Made by a program: the position numbers and the translations under genes. A stretch of 64,000 nucleotides of DNA, taken from Proteobacteria bacterium UBA2363. GTDB lineage: Bacteria; Pseudomonadota; Gammaproteobacteria; Xanthomonadales; UBA2363. The notes beneath the pieces are model-generated. The model did no database searches. It saw only the letters and a list, made by a program, of their open reading frames with translations, and was not told where the DNA came from. How positions within the stretch are numbered: position 1 is the first letter of the stretch; every line of letters begins with the position of its first letter. This document shows, one piece after another, positions 38,108 through 46,807 of this stretch. The stretch spans positions 259,523 through 323,522 of the forward strand of contig DDTN01000014.1 of assembly GCA_002344355.1 (NCBI GenBank), in the 5' to 3' direction.

Positions 38108-38494
38108 TCAGAGTCGGCGCAGCAGGTCGTCGACGCGGCGGCCGATCTCGTCGCGAACGAGCCGGTAGCCGTCCTCGCCCAGGTCGCGCGGGTCGGGCAG
38201 CGCCCAGTCCTCGCGGATCCGCGCCGGTATCCACGGGCAGCGGTCGCCGCAGCCCATGGTGACCACGGCATCGAAGTCGGCGTCGCGGAATTCCTCCAGC
38301 GACTTGCTGCGCTGGCCGGCCAGGTCGATGCCCAGTTCGGCCATGTGCGCGATGGCCTTCGGATTGACCTGGCCGGAGGGCGCGGAGCCGGCGCTGTCGG
38401 CGCGCACCGTGTCGCCGCCACGGTGGCGGGCGAAGGCCTCGGCCATCTGGCTGCGGTTGGAATTCTCTACGCAGACGAACAGCACGCGTTTCAT
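38108..38494 (-). CDS. arsC: Arsenate reductase (LMW-phosphatase type)
   Basis: A 128-residue enzyme of the low-molecular-weight tyrosine phosphatase fold. The arsenate-binding loop is CVENSNRS (Cys8 to Arg14). The two resolving cysteines are Cys82 and Cys86 in TMGCGDRCP, and the general acid is Asp101 in LPDP. The close Cys82/Cys86 spacing differs from B. subtilis ArsC (82 and 89) and resembles the MGCGDxCP group, so the final electron donor is not certain to be thioredoxin. It reduces As(V) to As(III) for export by the next gene. Its start overlaps the arsR stop as ATGA. Confidence 0.92.
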   Translation of the reverse strand: MKRVLFVCVENSNRSQMAEAFARHRGGDTVRADSAGSAPSGQVNPKAIAHMAELGIDLAGQRSKSLEEFRDADFDAVVTMGCGDRCPWIPARIREDWALPDPRDLGEDGYRLVRDEIGRRVDDLLRRL

Positions 38495-38832
38495 GGCTGG
38501 ACGATCTCGGTGGCAGGAGTCGGGCAGGGCGCCGGCTGGCCGCAGTCGGCGCCGGCGCAGCAGTTCTCGGTGAGGTAGGCGAGCAGGGCGTTCATGCGCC
38601 CGAACCCGGCCAGGCAGGTGATGCTGCGGCCTTCGCGGCGATCCACCACCAGGCCGGCCGAGCGCAGCACGTTGAGGTGGTTGCTCAGGGTCGCCGGGGG
38701 CAGGCCCAGGCGTTCGCGCAGCTCGCCCACCTGCAGCCCCCCCGGCCCGGCCTGGACCAGCAGCCGGAAGATCGCCAGCCGGGACGGTTGGCCCAGGGCG
38801 CTGAGCAGGTCGAGGGCAGTGCTTGATTCCAT
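38491..38832 (-). CDS. arsR: ArsR family arsenic-responsive repressor
   Basis: A 113-residue winged-helix repressor, first gene of the ars operon. The recognition region is LPPATLSNHLNVLRSAGLV (about 45-63). The usual ELCVCDL metal site of the E. coli type is absent. Instead the C-terminus has a cysteine cluster, Cys91, Cys92 and Cys97 (ENCCAGADC), close to the As(III) site of Acidithiobacillus ferrooxidans ArsR (95, 96 and 102). As(III) binding should release it from the palindrome over its own start. No ribosome site precedes the ATG, which fits a nearly leaderless mRNA. Confidence 0.92.
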   Translation of the reverse strand: MESSTALDLLSALGQPSRLAIFRLLVQAGPGGLQVGELRERLGLPPATLSNHLNVLRSAGLVVDRREGRSITCLAGFGRMNALLAYLTENCCAGADCGQPAPCPTPATEIVQP

Positions 38833-38870
38833 GGTTCCGGAAGTATGGAAGTAATGGGGGGGTTGTGCAA
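38827..38870 (-). promoter_or_regulatory. ars operon promoter with overlapping ArsR operator
   Basis: On the minus strand, -35 TTGCAC (38870-38865), a 17-bp spacer and -10 CATACT (38847-38842), then nine bases to the arsR ATG at 38832. A 24-bp near-palindrome (38827-38850; 20 of 24 positions symmetric, core TTCCGGAA) covers the -10 box and start codon. The predicted leader is about 3 nt. The heptad repeat tract begins directly upstream of the -35 box. Confidence 0.65.
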
Positions 38871-39045
38871 GGGAGCAGGGAGCGGGGAGCGGGGAACGGG
38901 GAACGGGGAACGGGGAACGGGGAGCAGGGAACGGGGAGCAGGGAACGGGGAGCAGGGAACGGGGAGCAGGGAACGGGGAACTGGGAGCGGGGAGCGGGGA
39001 GCGGGGACCCGGGAGCGGGGACCCGGGAGCGGGAAGCAGGGTTCG
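38871..39045. repeat. Heptad tandem repeat tract, about 25 units
   Basis: About 25 copies of a 7-bp unit, mostly GGGAACG, GGGAGCA and GGGAGCG, run in unbroken phase, with a few GGGACCC variants near the right end. The same motif plus the same downstream hairpin occurs again at 43092-43181. It lies between the ars promoter and the glycosyltransferase gene and shows no coding role. Confidence 0.92.
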
Positions 39046-39059
39046 GAGCGGGATTTGCT

Positions 39060-39086
39060 CCCCTCTCCCGCGGCGCGGGAGAGGGG
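39060..39086. repeat. GC-rich 12-bp hairpin following the heptad tract (REP-like)
   Basis: CCCCTCTCCCGC (39060-39071), loop GGC, and GCGGGAGAGGGG (39075-39086) form a perfect stem. A further GGGGGAGAGGG follows. The module resembles intergenic REP sequences common in Lysobacterales. Confidence 0.8.
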
Positions 39087-39237
39087 CTGGGGGAGAGGGC
39101 AGTCCGGGCGGAGCCGGTCGCCAGTGCATTCGATGCGCAGGCCGATGACCCGGCTGCGGGAGCGGCGGCGGATCGTCGCGCGCCCGCAGCGTCGCCGCGC
39201 GCGGCCGCACATGCATTACGGGCTACCATCCGCGGCC

Positions 39238-40257
39238 ATGGAGAATCGACAGACGCTGGCGGTGGTGGTGCCCGCCTTCAACGAAGGCGAGGGCCTGGCC
39301 GCCTTCCATGCCCGCCTGGCGGCGGTTCTGGACGGGCTGGACCTGGACAGCACCGTGGTCTACGTCGACGACGGCTCCCGCGACGACACCTGGCAGGTGA
39401 TGGGATCGCTGGCCGCGCACGATCCGCGCGTGGTGCGCGCCAGGCTGTCGCGGAACTTCGGCAAGGAACTGGCCCTGACCGCCGGCCTGGACCTGGCCGA
39501 CGCCGACGCCGTGGTGGTGATCGATGCCGACCTGCAGGACCCGCCCGAGCTGATTCCCGATTTCGTGGCCCGCTGGCGCGAAGGCTTCGACGTGGTCTAC
39601 GGCACCCGCGCCGAGCGCCAGGGCGAAACCTGGCTGAAGCGCCTCACCGCCGCGACCTTCTACCGCCTGATCGGCCGCATCAGCGCCACCCCGATTCCGG
39701 CCGACACCGGCGATTTCCGCCTGCTCTCGCGGCGCGCCCACCAGGCGCTGCAAGGCCTGCGCGAGCGGCACCGCTTCATGAAGGGCCTGTTCGCCTGGGT
39801 CGGCTACCGGCAGACCGCCCTGGTCTACCAGCGCGATCCCCGCCATGCCGGCACCAGCAAGTTCAACTACCTCAAGCTATGGAACTTCGCGGTCGAGGGG
39901 ATCACCTCGTTCTCCGCGGTGCCCTTGCGGCTGGCGACCTGGATCGGCGTCGCCACCGCCCTGGTCGCCTTCGTGTTCGGCGTGTGGGTGGTGATCAAGG
40001 CCGCCCTGTACGGCGACCCGGTGCGCGGCTACCCCTCGCTGATGGCCGTGGTCCTGTTCCTGGGCGGCGTGCAGCTGCTCGCCCTGGGCATCATCGGCGA
40101 ATACCTGGGCCGCCTGTTCATGGAGTCCAAGCAGCGGCCCCTGTACCTGCTTGACGCCGTCGAGCCGGCCCACCACGATCAGGACCGGCCCGGACCGCAA
40201 CCGACGCCCGGCCCGGCACCGCGCCGGGACGAGGCGCCGCTGCGGCGCACGGACTGA
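39238..40257 (+). CDS. GT2 family membrane glycosyltransferase (DPM1/GtrB-like)
   Basis: A 339-residue enzyme. The N-terminal GT-A domain has VVVPAFNEGEGL, YVDDGSRDDTW and DADLQDPPELI (the DXD-type site), then DTGDFRLLSRRAHQAL and the RHRFMKGLFAWVGYRQ region. Two C-terminal helices (about 235-300) anchor it in the inner membrane. The layout matches GtrB/ArnC-like transferases that load a sugar onto undecaprenyl phosphate for surface glycan changes; the sugar is unknown. TACCAT lies eight bases before the ATG, so the mRNA may be short-leadered. It stands alone after the repeat module. Confidence 0.9.
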   Translation: MENRQTLAVVVPAFNEGEGLAAFHARLAAVLDGLDLDSTVVYVDDGSRDDTWQVMGSLAAHDPRVVRARLSRNFGKELALTAGLDLADADAVVVIDADLQDPPELIPDFVARWREGFDVVYGTRAERQGETWLKRLTAATFYRLIGRISATPIPADTGDFRLLSRRAHQALQGLRERHRFMKGLFAWVGYRQTALVYQRDPRHAGTSKFNYLKLWNFAVEGITSFSAVPLRLATWIGVATALVAFVFGVWVVIKAALYGDPVRGYPSLMAVVLFLGGVQLLALGIIGEYLGRLFMESKQRPLYLLDAVEPAHHDQDRPGPQPTPGPAPRRDEAPLRRTD

Positions 40258-40386
40258 GCGGCCCCGTCGCCCCCGCCCATACTCCGGCGGTGGCGCGGCG
40301 GCCGCTCACGACGCGCCGGCCACCCTCGCGATACTGCCCGCCACGGCGGCGGGCGGACCGCGCATCTTCCTGGGAGGGAATCGAGC

Positions 40387-43083
40387 ATGCGTAGCAACCT
40401 GACCGCCGGCGCGCTGGCCGTGCTGACCGTGGCCGGCCTGGCCTGGGCGGCGACCACGGCGCCCGCCAAGCGCGCCAACCTCAAGCCGCTGGGCGGCGAC
40501 TACTGGGCGATCCGGGTCTCCTACCCGACCTTCCACTTCAGTCCGAGCTGGTACCAGGACGCCGAGCGCGAGGATGCGCTGGTCAGCGCCGGCGTGCCGG
40601 CCGGCGCGAAGACCTACCGCCGCAGCAGCGATTCGCCGCTGGCGCTGGATCCGGAGAGCTGGACCTTCCTGGGCCCGGAGCCGCAGGTGTTCAGCAACTA
40701 CGGCCAGGTCTCCGGCCGCACCAACGTGATCGTGGTCGACCCGACCGGCCCGGACGGCGACGGCCACCACACCGCCTTCGCCGCCGCCGACGGCGGTGGC
40801 GTGTGGAAGACCACCGACTGCTGCGACGCCGACACCACCTGGCGCAACGTCACCGACCAGCCCGACATCAAGTCGATCGCCATCGGCGACCTGTACATCG
40901 ATCCCAACGACGCCAACGTGATCTACGCCGGCACCGGCGACCTGCGCTACGGCTCGTTCTCGTTCGGCACCGCCGGCCTTCTGAAGAGCACCGACAAGGG
41001 CGAGACCTGGCAGGTGCTGGGCGAGGACGTGTTCACGCCGTTCTACCCGCCCTCGGCCAGCCTGGGCTTCCCGCAGTACCAGGCGATCGGCAAGGTGGTC
41101 ACCGATCCGGACGATTCCGACACCGTGGTGGTCGGCACCAAGACCGGCCTGTACTTCTCCTACGACGGCGGCGAGAACTGGGAGGGGCCCTGCCTGACCA
41201 ACCCGCACACCAGCCAGCGCCAGGACATCACCGGCCTGCGCGTGGTCGACAACGCCAGCGGCCCGAGCACGCTGTACGCGGCGGTCGGCACCCGCGGCAA
41301 TCCGACGCCGGTGCAGCCGGACCTGGCCAACCTGGGCGCCAACGGCGTGTACCGCACCGCCATGCCGACCAGCGGCTGCCCCTCGGTGGCGTCCTGGAGC
41401 CTGCTCAACACCGGCTGGCCGGCCGGCACCGGCAACGGTGACCCCACCGGCAAGGTGCTGGGCCGCCTGGAGCTGGCGGTCGCGCCCAGCAACCCGTCCG
41501 TGCTGTACGCGATGGCCGCCCACGCCACCGCCAACAACGTGCTGGGCGTGTGGCGCAGCAACGACGGCGGCGACACCTGGACGCAGACCGCCGCCACCGC
41601 CGGCGTGCAGTCGGGCAGCTGCAGCAGCGCCGCCGGCGGCGGCCAGCAGATGTGGTACGACGCCAACCTGACCGTCGACCCCAACGATCCCAACACCGTG
41701 CTGCTCAGCGGCGTCGACCTGTACCGCTCGACCAATGGCGGCACCACCTTCCAGAACATCACCTGCGGCTACGGCAACGGCAACGCCCACGTCGACCACC
41801 ACTCCACCGCCTACCTGCCGACCGGCAGCGGCGGCTTCGACAGCGACAAGGTGCTGGTCGGCACCGACGGCGGCGTCTACTACACCGCCAACGTGCGCTT
41901 CGGCACCGGCGGCACCTCGACCGCCAACCGTCCCACCTACCTGTCGCTGAACCGCACCATCGGTTCGATCGAGTTCTATTCCGGCGACATCACCGGCAAC
42001 TTCGCCAATGCCAGCTCGCCGGGCGCCGCCGGCGGCGCCCAGGACAACGGCAGCGCCACCATCCGCTGGAACAACACCGACCCGGGCCCGGGCACCTGGA
42101 CCGTTCGCCTGGGCGGCGACGGCATCTACAGCCGCATCGAGCCGGTCAACGAGCAGCGCTGGTACGCCTCCAGCCAGAACGGCAACCTGCGGGTCTCCAC
42201 CACCGGTCACGCCGGTGCCACCCAGGCCGCCTCCGGCGCCTGGACCGGCGAGACCCGCAGCTTCGTGATGCCCGTCGAGATCTACCGCTACGGCGAGCTG
42301 AACGCGCCCGGCAGCGGCTGCACCAGCGCGGTCGGCTGCACCTTCATGCTGGCCGGCGGCATCCGCGTCTGGGAGACCGTGCAGGGCGCCATCCCGGCCA
42401 GCTCCTGGTACGCCAACAGCCCCAACCTGACCAAGGGCACCCTGGGCAACCGCTCCTTCATCAACCAGCTCGCCTACGCGGTGGCCTCGCCGAAGGTGGC
42501 GATCGCCGGCACCAACGACGGCAACGTCTGGATCGGCCACGGCATGAACGCCGGCACCGCCAACAGCGCCACCTGGGTCAACGTCACCGCCAACAACGCC
42601 GTGCTGCCGAACCGGCCGGTGATGGACGTCGTGGTCGACGTGCTCGACGCCGCCAACCCCGGCGCCGACATCGTCGGCTACGCGGCGCTCGGCGGCTTCG
42701 CGCAGAACACGCCCGGCCAGCCCGGCAACGTCTACCAGGTGATCTGCGAGAACAACTGCAGCACCTTCGTGTGGCGCAACGTCAGCGGCAACCTGCCGAA
42801 CATCCCGACCAACGCCATCGCCATCAACCCCAACGTGCCCGGCCAGGTGTTCGCCGGCACCGACTGGGGCCTGTACTACACGAACGACGCGTTCGCGCCC
42901 GAGCCGGTCTGGCACCGCTTCGAGAACGGCCTGCCGCGCGTGATGATCTGGGACATGGCGGTCGACCGCGGCTTCACCACCCTGGCCGTGTTCACCCGCG
43001 GCCGCGGCGCCTGGGCCTGGCCGCTGCCGACCAGCGCGATCGGCAACGACACGATCTTCGCGCACGATTTCGAGTTGCAGTAG
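40387..43083 (+). CDS. Large secreted BNR/Asp-box propeller protein
   Basis: An 898-residue exported protein with signal peptide MRSNLTAGALAVLTVAGLAWA. The body has many sialidase-type Asp-box repeats (STDKGETW, SYDGGENW, SNDGGDTW), with VDPNDPNTVLLSG-type strands between them, as in VPS10/BNR propellers. No sialidase catalytic arginine triad is obvious, so it is probably a binding protein or a glycosidase of another kind. The chain ends NDTIFAHDFELQ, sharing the F-x-x-(G/D)-F-E tail with other secreted proteins; the FELQ ending is identical to that of the protein encoded at 43953-46280. The second heptad repeat tract begins eight bases after its TAG. Confidence 0.82.
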   Translation: MRSNLTAGALAVLTVAGLAWAATTAPAKRANLKPLGGDYWAIRVSYPTFHFSPSWYQDAEREDALVSAGVPAGAKTYRRSSDSPLALDPESWTFLGPEPQVFSNYGQVSGRTNVIVVDPTGPDGDGHHTAFAAADGGGVWKTTDCCDADTTWRNVTDQPDIKSIAIGDLYIDPNDANVIYAGTGDLRYGSFSFGTAGLLKSTDKGETWQVLGEDVFTPFYPPSASLGFPQYQAIGKVVTDPDDSDTVVVGTKTGLYFSYDGGENWEGPCLTNPHTSQRQDITGLRVVDNASGPSTLYAAVGTRGNPTPVQPDLANLGANGVYRTAMPTSGCPSVASWSLLNTGWPAGTGNGDPTGKVLGRLELAVAPSNPSVLYAMAAHATANNVLGVWRSNDGGDTWTQTAATAGVQSGSCSSAAGGGQQMWYDANLTVDPNDPNTVLLSGVDLYRSTNGGTTFQNITCGYGNGNAHVDHHSTAYLPTGSGGFDSDKVLVGTDGGVYYTANVRFGTGGTSTANRPTYLSLNRTIGSIEFYSGDITGNFANASSPGAAGGAQDNGSATIRWNNTDPGPGTWTVRLGGDGIYSRIEPVNEQRWYASSQNGNLRVSTTGHAGATQAASGAWTGETRSFVMPVEIYRYGELNAPGSGCTSAVGCTFMLAGGIRVWETVQGAIPASSWYANSPNLTKGTLGNRSFINQLAYAVASPKVAIAGTNDGNVWIGHGMNAGTANSATWVNVTANNAVLPNRPVMDVVVDVLDAANPGADIVGYAALGGFAQNTPGQPGNVYQVICENNCSTFVWRNVSGNLPNIPTNAIAINPNVPGQVFAGTDWGLYYTNDAFAPEPVWHRFENGLPRVMIWDMAVDRGFTTLAVFTRGRGAWAWPLPTSAIGNDTIFAHDFELQ

Positions 43084-43091
43084 GGACGGCA

Positions 43092-43140
43092 GGGAGCAGG
43101 GAGCAGGGAGCAGGGAGCAGGGAGCAGGGAGCAGGGAGCA
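43092..43140. repeat. Second heptad tandem repeat, seven GGGAGCA units
   Basis: Seven exact copies of GGGAGCA begin just after the stop of the BNR gene. They are followed by the same kind of hairpin (43155-43181) as at 39060. The perfect units suggest recent expansion. Confidence 0.95.
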
Positions 43141-43154
43141 GGGCGTGCTCTGCT

Positions 43155-43181
43155 CCCCTCTCCCGCGGCGCGGGAGCGGGG
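43155..43181. repeat. Second copy of the REP-like hairpin
   Basis: CCCCTCTCCCGC (43155-43166), loop GGC, and GCGGGAGCGGGG (43170-43181); one base in the right arm differs from the copy at 39060-39086. The remaining bases to 43466 contain two TCGGCCTGACGGGC direct repeats (near 43337 and 43392) and no gene. Confidence 0.8.
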
Positions 43182-43466
43182 CCGGGGGAGAGGGAGGCTC
43201 CTGCAGCGCCGCGGCCTGCAAACCAGGGCGCGCTGGCTGCGCCGGTCCGCCGGCTCCCGGGCGCTCGCGGGGCTGGCAAGCGGTTCGGCGATCAAGGAGG
43301 GGCACCTTCCCTGCGCGGGCCTGGTCGTGCCACTCGGCCTGACGGGCAAGGTCGGCTGCATGCGGGGCACGCGAGGGTGCGGAGGCCCCGGTCGGCCTGA
43401 CGGGCCAGCGGCACCGACGGCGCCAACCGCGCTAGACTCCCGCCATCCGGCAAGGAGGGCGAGGCG

Positions 43467-43895
43467 ATGAACAACGCCAGGCATCTGCTCCAGGGCAAGG
43501 ACGGCGCGATCCACGCGGTCGCACCCGGCGACTCGGTGCTGGAGGCGATCCGCCGCATGGCCGAGCACCACATCGGCGCCCTGCTCGTGATGGAGGGCGA
43601 GTCGCTGGTCGGCATCGTGTCCGAGCGCGACTACGCCCGCAAGGTCATCCTCAGGGACCGTTCCTCGCGCGAAACCCCGGTCGCCGACATCATGTCGGCG
43701 CCGGTCATCACCGTGGCCCCCGACGCCACGCTGGACGAGTGCATGCGCACGGTGACCGACCGCCGCGTCCGCCACCTGCCGGTGGTCGAGGGCGGCCGCG
43801 TGCTGGGCGTGCTGTCGATCGGCGATCTGGTCAAGGCCGTGATCGACGCCCAGGCGCGCGAGATCGAGCAGCTGCAGAGCTACATCTCGACCTGA
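43467..43895 (+). CDS. Tandem CBS-domain protein
   Basis: A 142-residue protein consisting of two CBS modules (about 14-70 and 77-135), for example HHIGALLVMEGESLVGIVSE and RRVRHLPVVEGGRVLGVLSI, with IMSAPVITVAPDATL between them. Such pairs bind adenine nucleotides and act as energy sensors; this stand-alone form has no fused effector. It is cytosolic. AAGGAGGGCGAGG lies directly before the ATG. A possible -10 TAGACT is at 43433-43438. It is convergent with the next secreted gene and has no evident operon partner. Confidence 0.92.
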   Translation: MNNARHLLQGKDGAIHAVAPGDSVLEAIRRMAEHHIGALLVMEGESLVGIVSERDYARKVILRDRSSRETPVADIMSAPVITVAPDATLDECMRTVTDRRVRHLPVVEGGRVLGVLSIGDLVKAVIDAQAREIEQLQSYIST

Positions 43896-43952
43896 GCGGT
43901 TTCGCCGGTGCGCCGTCGGCCGCAAGCCCGCAGCCGCGGGCGCAGCGATCCC

Positions 43953-46280
43953 TCATTGCAGCTCGAAGCCATCCCGGAACAGCACATCCCCTGGCGGCGA
44001 CCAGTAGGCGATCTGGTGCGCGACCTGGCCACCGGCGACGATCAGCGGGCCCACGGCGATCACGGTGTCCTCCCGCACCAGAAGGCGGTTGACGCCCCCG
44101 CAGTTGCGGCGCAGGCCGATGCCCTGCGGGCCGGCCATCTGCCGCCAGCCCCCGGTCGGGTGGTAGCGGGCCACGCAGTGCAGGTCGAGATCGCCGATCC
44201 GTTCGAAGCCGCCGCCCAGCACCAGCCCGTCGCCGCTGACCGCCATGTCGCCCACATGCCAGTCCAACTCCTGGCCGGCGCCGTCGGTCACCGGGTGCCA
44301 GGCGGCGCCGTCCCAGCGCGCCAGGGAGCGCGGGCTGGCTCCGCCCGGCGGCGCGCCGAAGCTGCCGCCGGCGTATAGGGCGCCGTCCAGGCTGGCCAGG
44401 GCGCGCACCGCGCCGCTGGACAGCCCGGTGCCGAGCGGACGCCAGCCCTCGGTGGGATTCCACCGCGCCACGCGCGGCGCCGGCGTGCCGTTGCCGAGCT
44501 GGGTGAAGCCGCCGCCGGCGATCAGTTCGCCGTCATGGGTGTGCAGGGTCGTCACGATGCCATTGCCCAGCCCGCCATCGACGGCCTGCCAGGCGCTGCC
44601 GGTCCAGCGCGCGATGCGCGCCATGGGGGCGCCGCCGAAACCGCCGGCCGCGGTGAACCAGCCCGCCGCGTAGAGCTGGCCCTGGTACACATGCAGGGCC
44701 TCGACGGTCCCGCCCAGGCCGTTGGCCATCGGCTGCCAGGCGCTGCCGTCCCAGCGCGCGACGCGGTTGACGGTGCGGCCCGGCGGTGCGTCGGGGTCGG
44801 GCGCAAAGGTGAAACTGCCGCCCGCGATCAACTGGCCTTCGAACTCGACCACGGCATGGACCTCGCCGTTCGAGAAGCCGGCACCGAGGCCCAGCCACTG
44901 CGTGCCGTCCCAGGCCGCGATCCGCGCGCTGGACGCCGAACCCGCCTCCGTGAAGCCGCCCCCGACCAGCAGGTGGCCCGCGTACCACGACACGGTCTGC
45001 GGCCGCCCGCCCATCAGGCCGTTGACCGGCGCGTCCGAGACCCGCGCGAAGCCGGCACCGGTCCAGCGTGCGATGCCGGGGCTCAGCACGCCACCGGCCT
45101 GGCTGAACAGGCCGCCCAGATGGATCTCGTCGTCGAAGCTGGCCAGGCTCAGGACGTTGTCCGGCCCGGCGCCGGCGCCGTCCGGACCCGAGAGGGCAAG
45201 CCACTGGCCGCCATCCCAGGCGATCACCCGCGGCGAGTCGACCGTGCCCGAGCCGGGAAACGAGCCACCCACGTAGAGCAGCCCATTCTGCGCCTGCAGG
45301 GCGTGCACCTGGTGGGTGACGCCGCCCACGCCGATGCCCAGCGCGCTCCAGGCCGCGCCGTCCCAGCGCGCCACGTTGCGCGCCGGCAGGCCGCCCGCGC
45401 TGGCGAAACGCCCGCCCACGAACAGGCCTGCCGGGGTGGGATGCAGGGCGTTGACCGCAGTGCCGAATCCGGGGTCCTGGGCGACGCCCTGGCCCGAGGG
45501 GCCGGCCAGGGCCTGCCATGCGCTGCCGTTCCAGCGCGCGACGTGGTTGATGGCCGGTGAGGCCGAGACGATGGAGCCGCCGGCGACCAGTTCGCCCTGG
45601 TGGACGGCAAGCGCGTTGACGGTGGCACTGGACTGGAACGGGTTGGCGAGCACCTGCCAGTCGTTGCCGGTCCAGCGGGCCAGGCCGTTCACGGGCACCC
45701 CGCCGGCCTGGCTGAACTGGCCGCCGACGATCAGCTCGTCCTTGAAGACCGCCAGGGCCCGGACCGAGCCGCCGACACCGGCCCCCTGGCTGCCGGCCAG
45801 CGCATGCCAGGCCTGGCCGTCGTAGCGCAGGATGCCGCCCGGCGACTGCCCGTCCGGCGCCGGGAAGCTGCCGCCGACGATGAGCTCGCCCTGGAACGGG
45901 GCCATCGACCACACCGCGAAGTCGAAGACCAGATCGGGATCGCCGGGCAGCGGCACGCGCTCCCAGGCGCTGCCGTCCCAGCGCGCGATGCCCGGGCTGT
46001 AGACATCGTCCATGGTGACGAAGTTGCCCGCGGCATACAGCGCGGGGCCGCGGCCGTCGTCCCAGACCGCCTGGGCCCAGACGCCCGGGACGAAGTTGAT
46101 GGCCGAGGCGCCGCTGGCGCCGGCGCCGGTGAACGGGCTGTGCCAGCCGCCCGCGGCGCTCCGCGCGTGGCCCAGGTCGCCGCCGTGCCCCTGCCCGGCC
46201 AGCAGGGCGAAGAGCAGGCAGGCCAGCATGGCAAAAACATGGCGCCGCGGCCCGGCGCGGCGAATGACGAAGGCGTGCAT
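43953..46280 (-). CDS. Secreted repeat protein, Rax2/Kelch-like propellers
   Basis: A 775-residue exported protein; the signal is preceded by a basic stretch (RRAGPRRHVFAMLACLLFALLAG). It is built of about 13 repeats of roughly 55 residues, each with a LYVGGSF-like strand and an ARWDGSAW-like strand. Examples are GELIVGGSFPAPDG, RGIARWDG-type turns and LARWTGNDWQVL. The pattern recalls Rax2/Kelch-type beta-propellers. It ends GDVLFRDGFELQ, the clearest case of the F-x-x-G-F-E tail. Function is unknown; a surface or extracellular location is likely. It is divergent from the glycine-rich gene across a 527-bp gap. Confidence 0.8.
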   Translation of the reverse strand: MHAFVIRRAGPRRHVFAMLACLLFALLAGQGHGGDLGHARSAAGGWHSPFTGAGASGASAINFVPGVWAQAVWDDGRGPALYAAGNFVTMDDVYSPGIARWDGSAWERVPLPGDPDLVFDFAVWSMAPFQGELIVGGSFPAPDGQSPGGILRYDGQAWHALAGSQGAGVGGSVRALAVFKDELIVGGQFSQAGGVPVNGLARWTGNDWQVLANPFQSSATVNALAVHQGELVAGGSIVSASPAINHVARWNGSAWQALAGPSGQGVAQDPGFGTAVNALHPTPAGLFVGGRFASAGGLPARNVARWDGAAWSALGIGVGGVTHQVHALQAQNGLLYVGGSFPGSGTVDSPRVIAWDGGQWLALSGPDGAGAGPDNVLSLASFDDEIHLGGLFSQAGGVLSPGIARWTGAGFARVSDAPVNGLMGGRPQTVSWYAGHLLVGGGFTEAGSASSARIAAWDGTQWLGLGAGFSNGEVHAVVEFEGQLIAGGSFTFAPDPDAPPGRTVNRVARWDGSAWQPMANGLGGTVEALHVYQGQLYAAGWFTAAGGFGGAPMARIARWTGSAWQAVDGGLGNGIVTTLHTHDGELIAGGGFTQLGNGTPAPRVARWNPTEGWRPLGTGLSSGAVRALASLDGALYAGGSFGAPPGGASPRSLARWDGAAWHPVTDGAGQELDWHVGDMAVSGDGLVLGGGFERIGDLDLHCVARYHPTGGWRQMAGPQGIGLRRNCGGVNRLLVREDTVIAVGPLIVAGGQVAHQIAYWSPPGDVLFRDGFELQ

Positions 46281-46807
46281 GGTCAGGCGCTCTCCCGTGG
46301 CGCCGCCCGGACGAGGGGCGGCTTGCGGAGTGAAGGCGCAGGCGGGCGGAGAATCGGCTCACCGTCATCCGACGATGGCGACACGCGGGGGTGGCGGTGC
46401 GCTGCCCGTCCTGCGGGCCGGGCGTCGCCGTTGGCGGGGATCGGCGAGCGCACTCGCCGCGACCAGCGCCTGCATCGACGCGCACTCCCGAGCGACCGCG
46501 CGGACGCATGCCGGGGCAGTCCGCAGGCTGTTGGGAAACGGCTTGCCGCTGCGGTCATGGATGACCGCTCGGCGGAGCAGCTGTTCAAGCAGTTGATCCG
46601 ACGGGAGCGGGTCCGGACCTGCGCCGGCCGGGCGACTCGAAGCACGACCAGGACTCTCGTTCTTCAACGAGCTGCGGGCCAGGCGATGCGGATCCGGACG
46701 CGCACCGCCACCGGCCCTGATAGCAATCCCGCCATTTCCCCGCTTGTCAGGCTGGCGGCGGTGTCCCCTGGCGACGCGGCCTGTGACAGCGAACCTGGAG
46801 GTCCACC
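46281..46807. other. Long divergent intergenic region
   Basis: This 527-bp gap between two divergent secreted-protein genes must hold promoters for both. No gene, RNA or strong inverted repeat is recognised. GAACCTGGAGG before 46808 is the ribosome site of the rightward gene. Confidence 0.4.

Noticed and set aside
38871..39045. Regular repeats as a CRISPR array
   Set aside because: The unit is only 7 bp and has no spacers; there are no cas genes.
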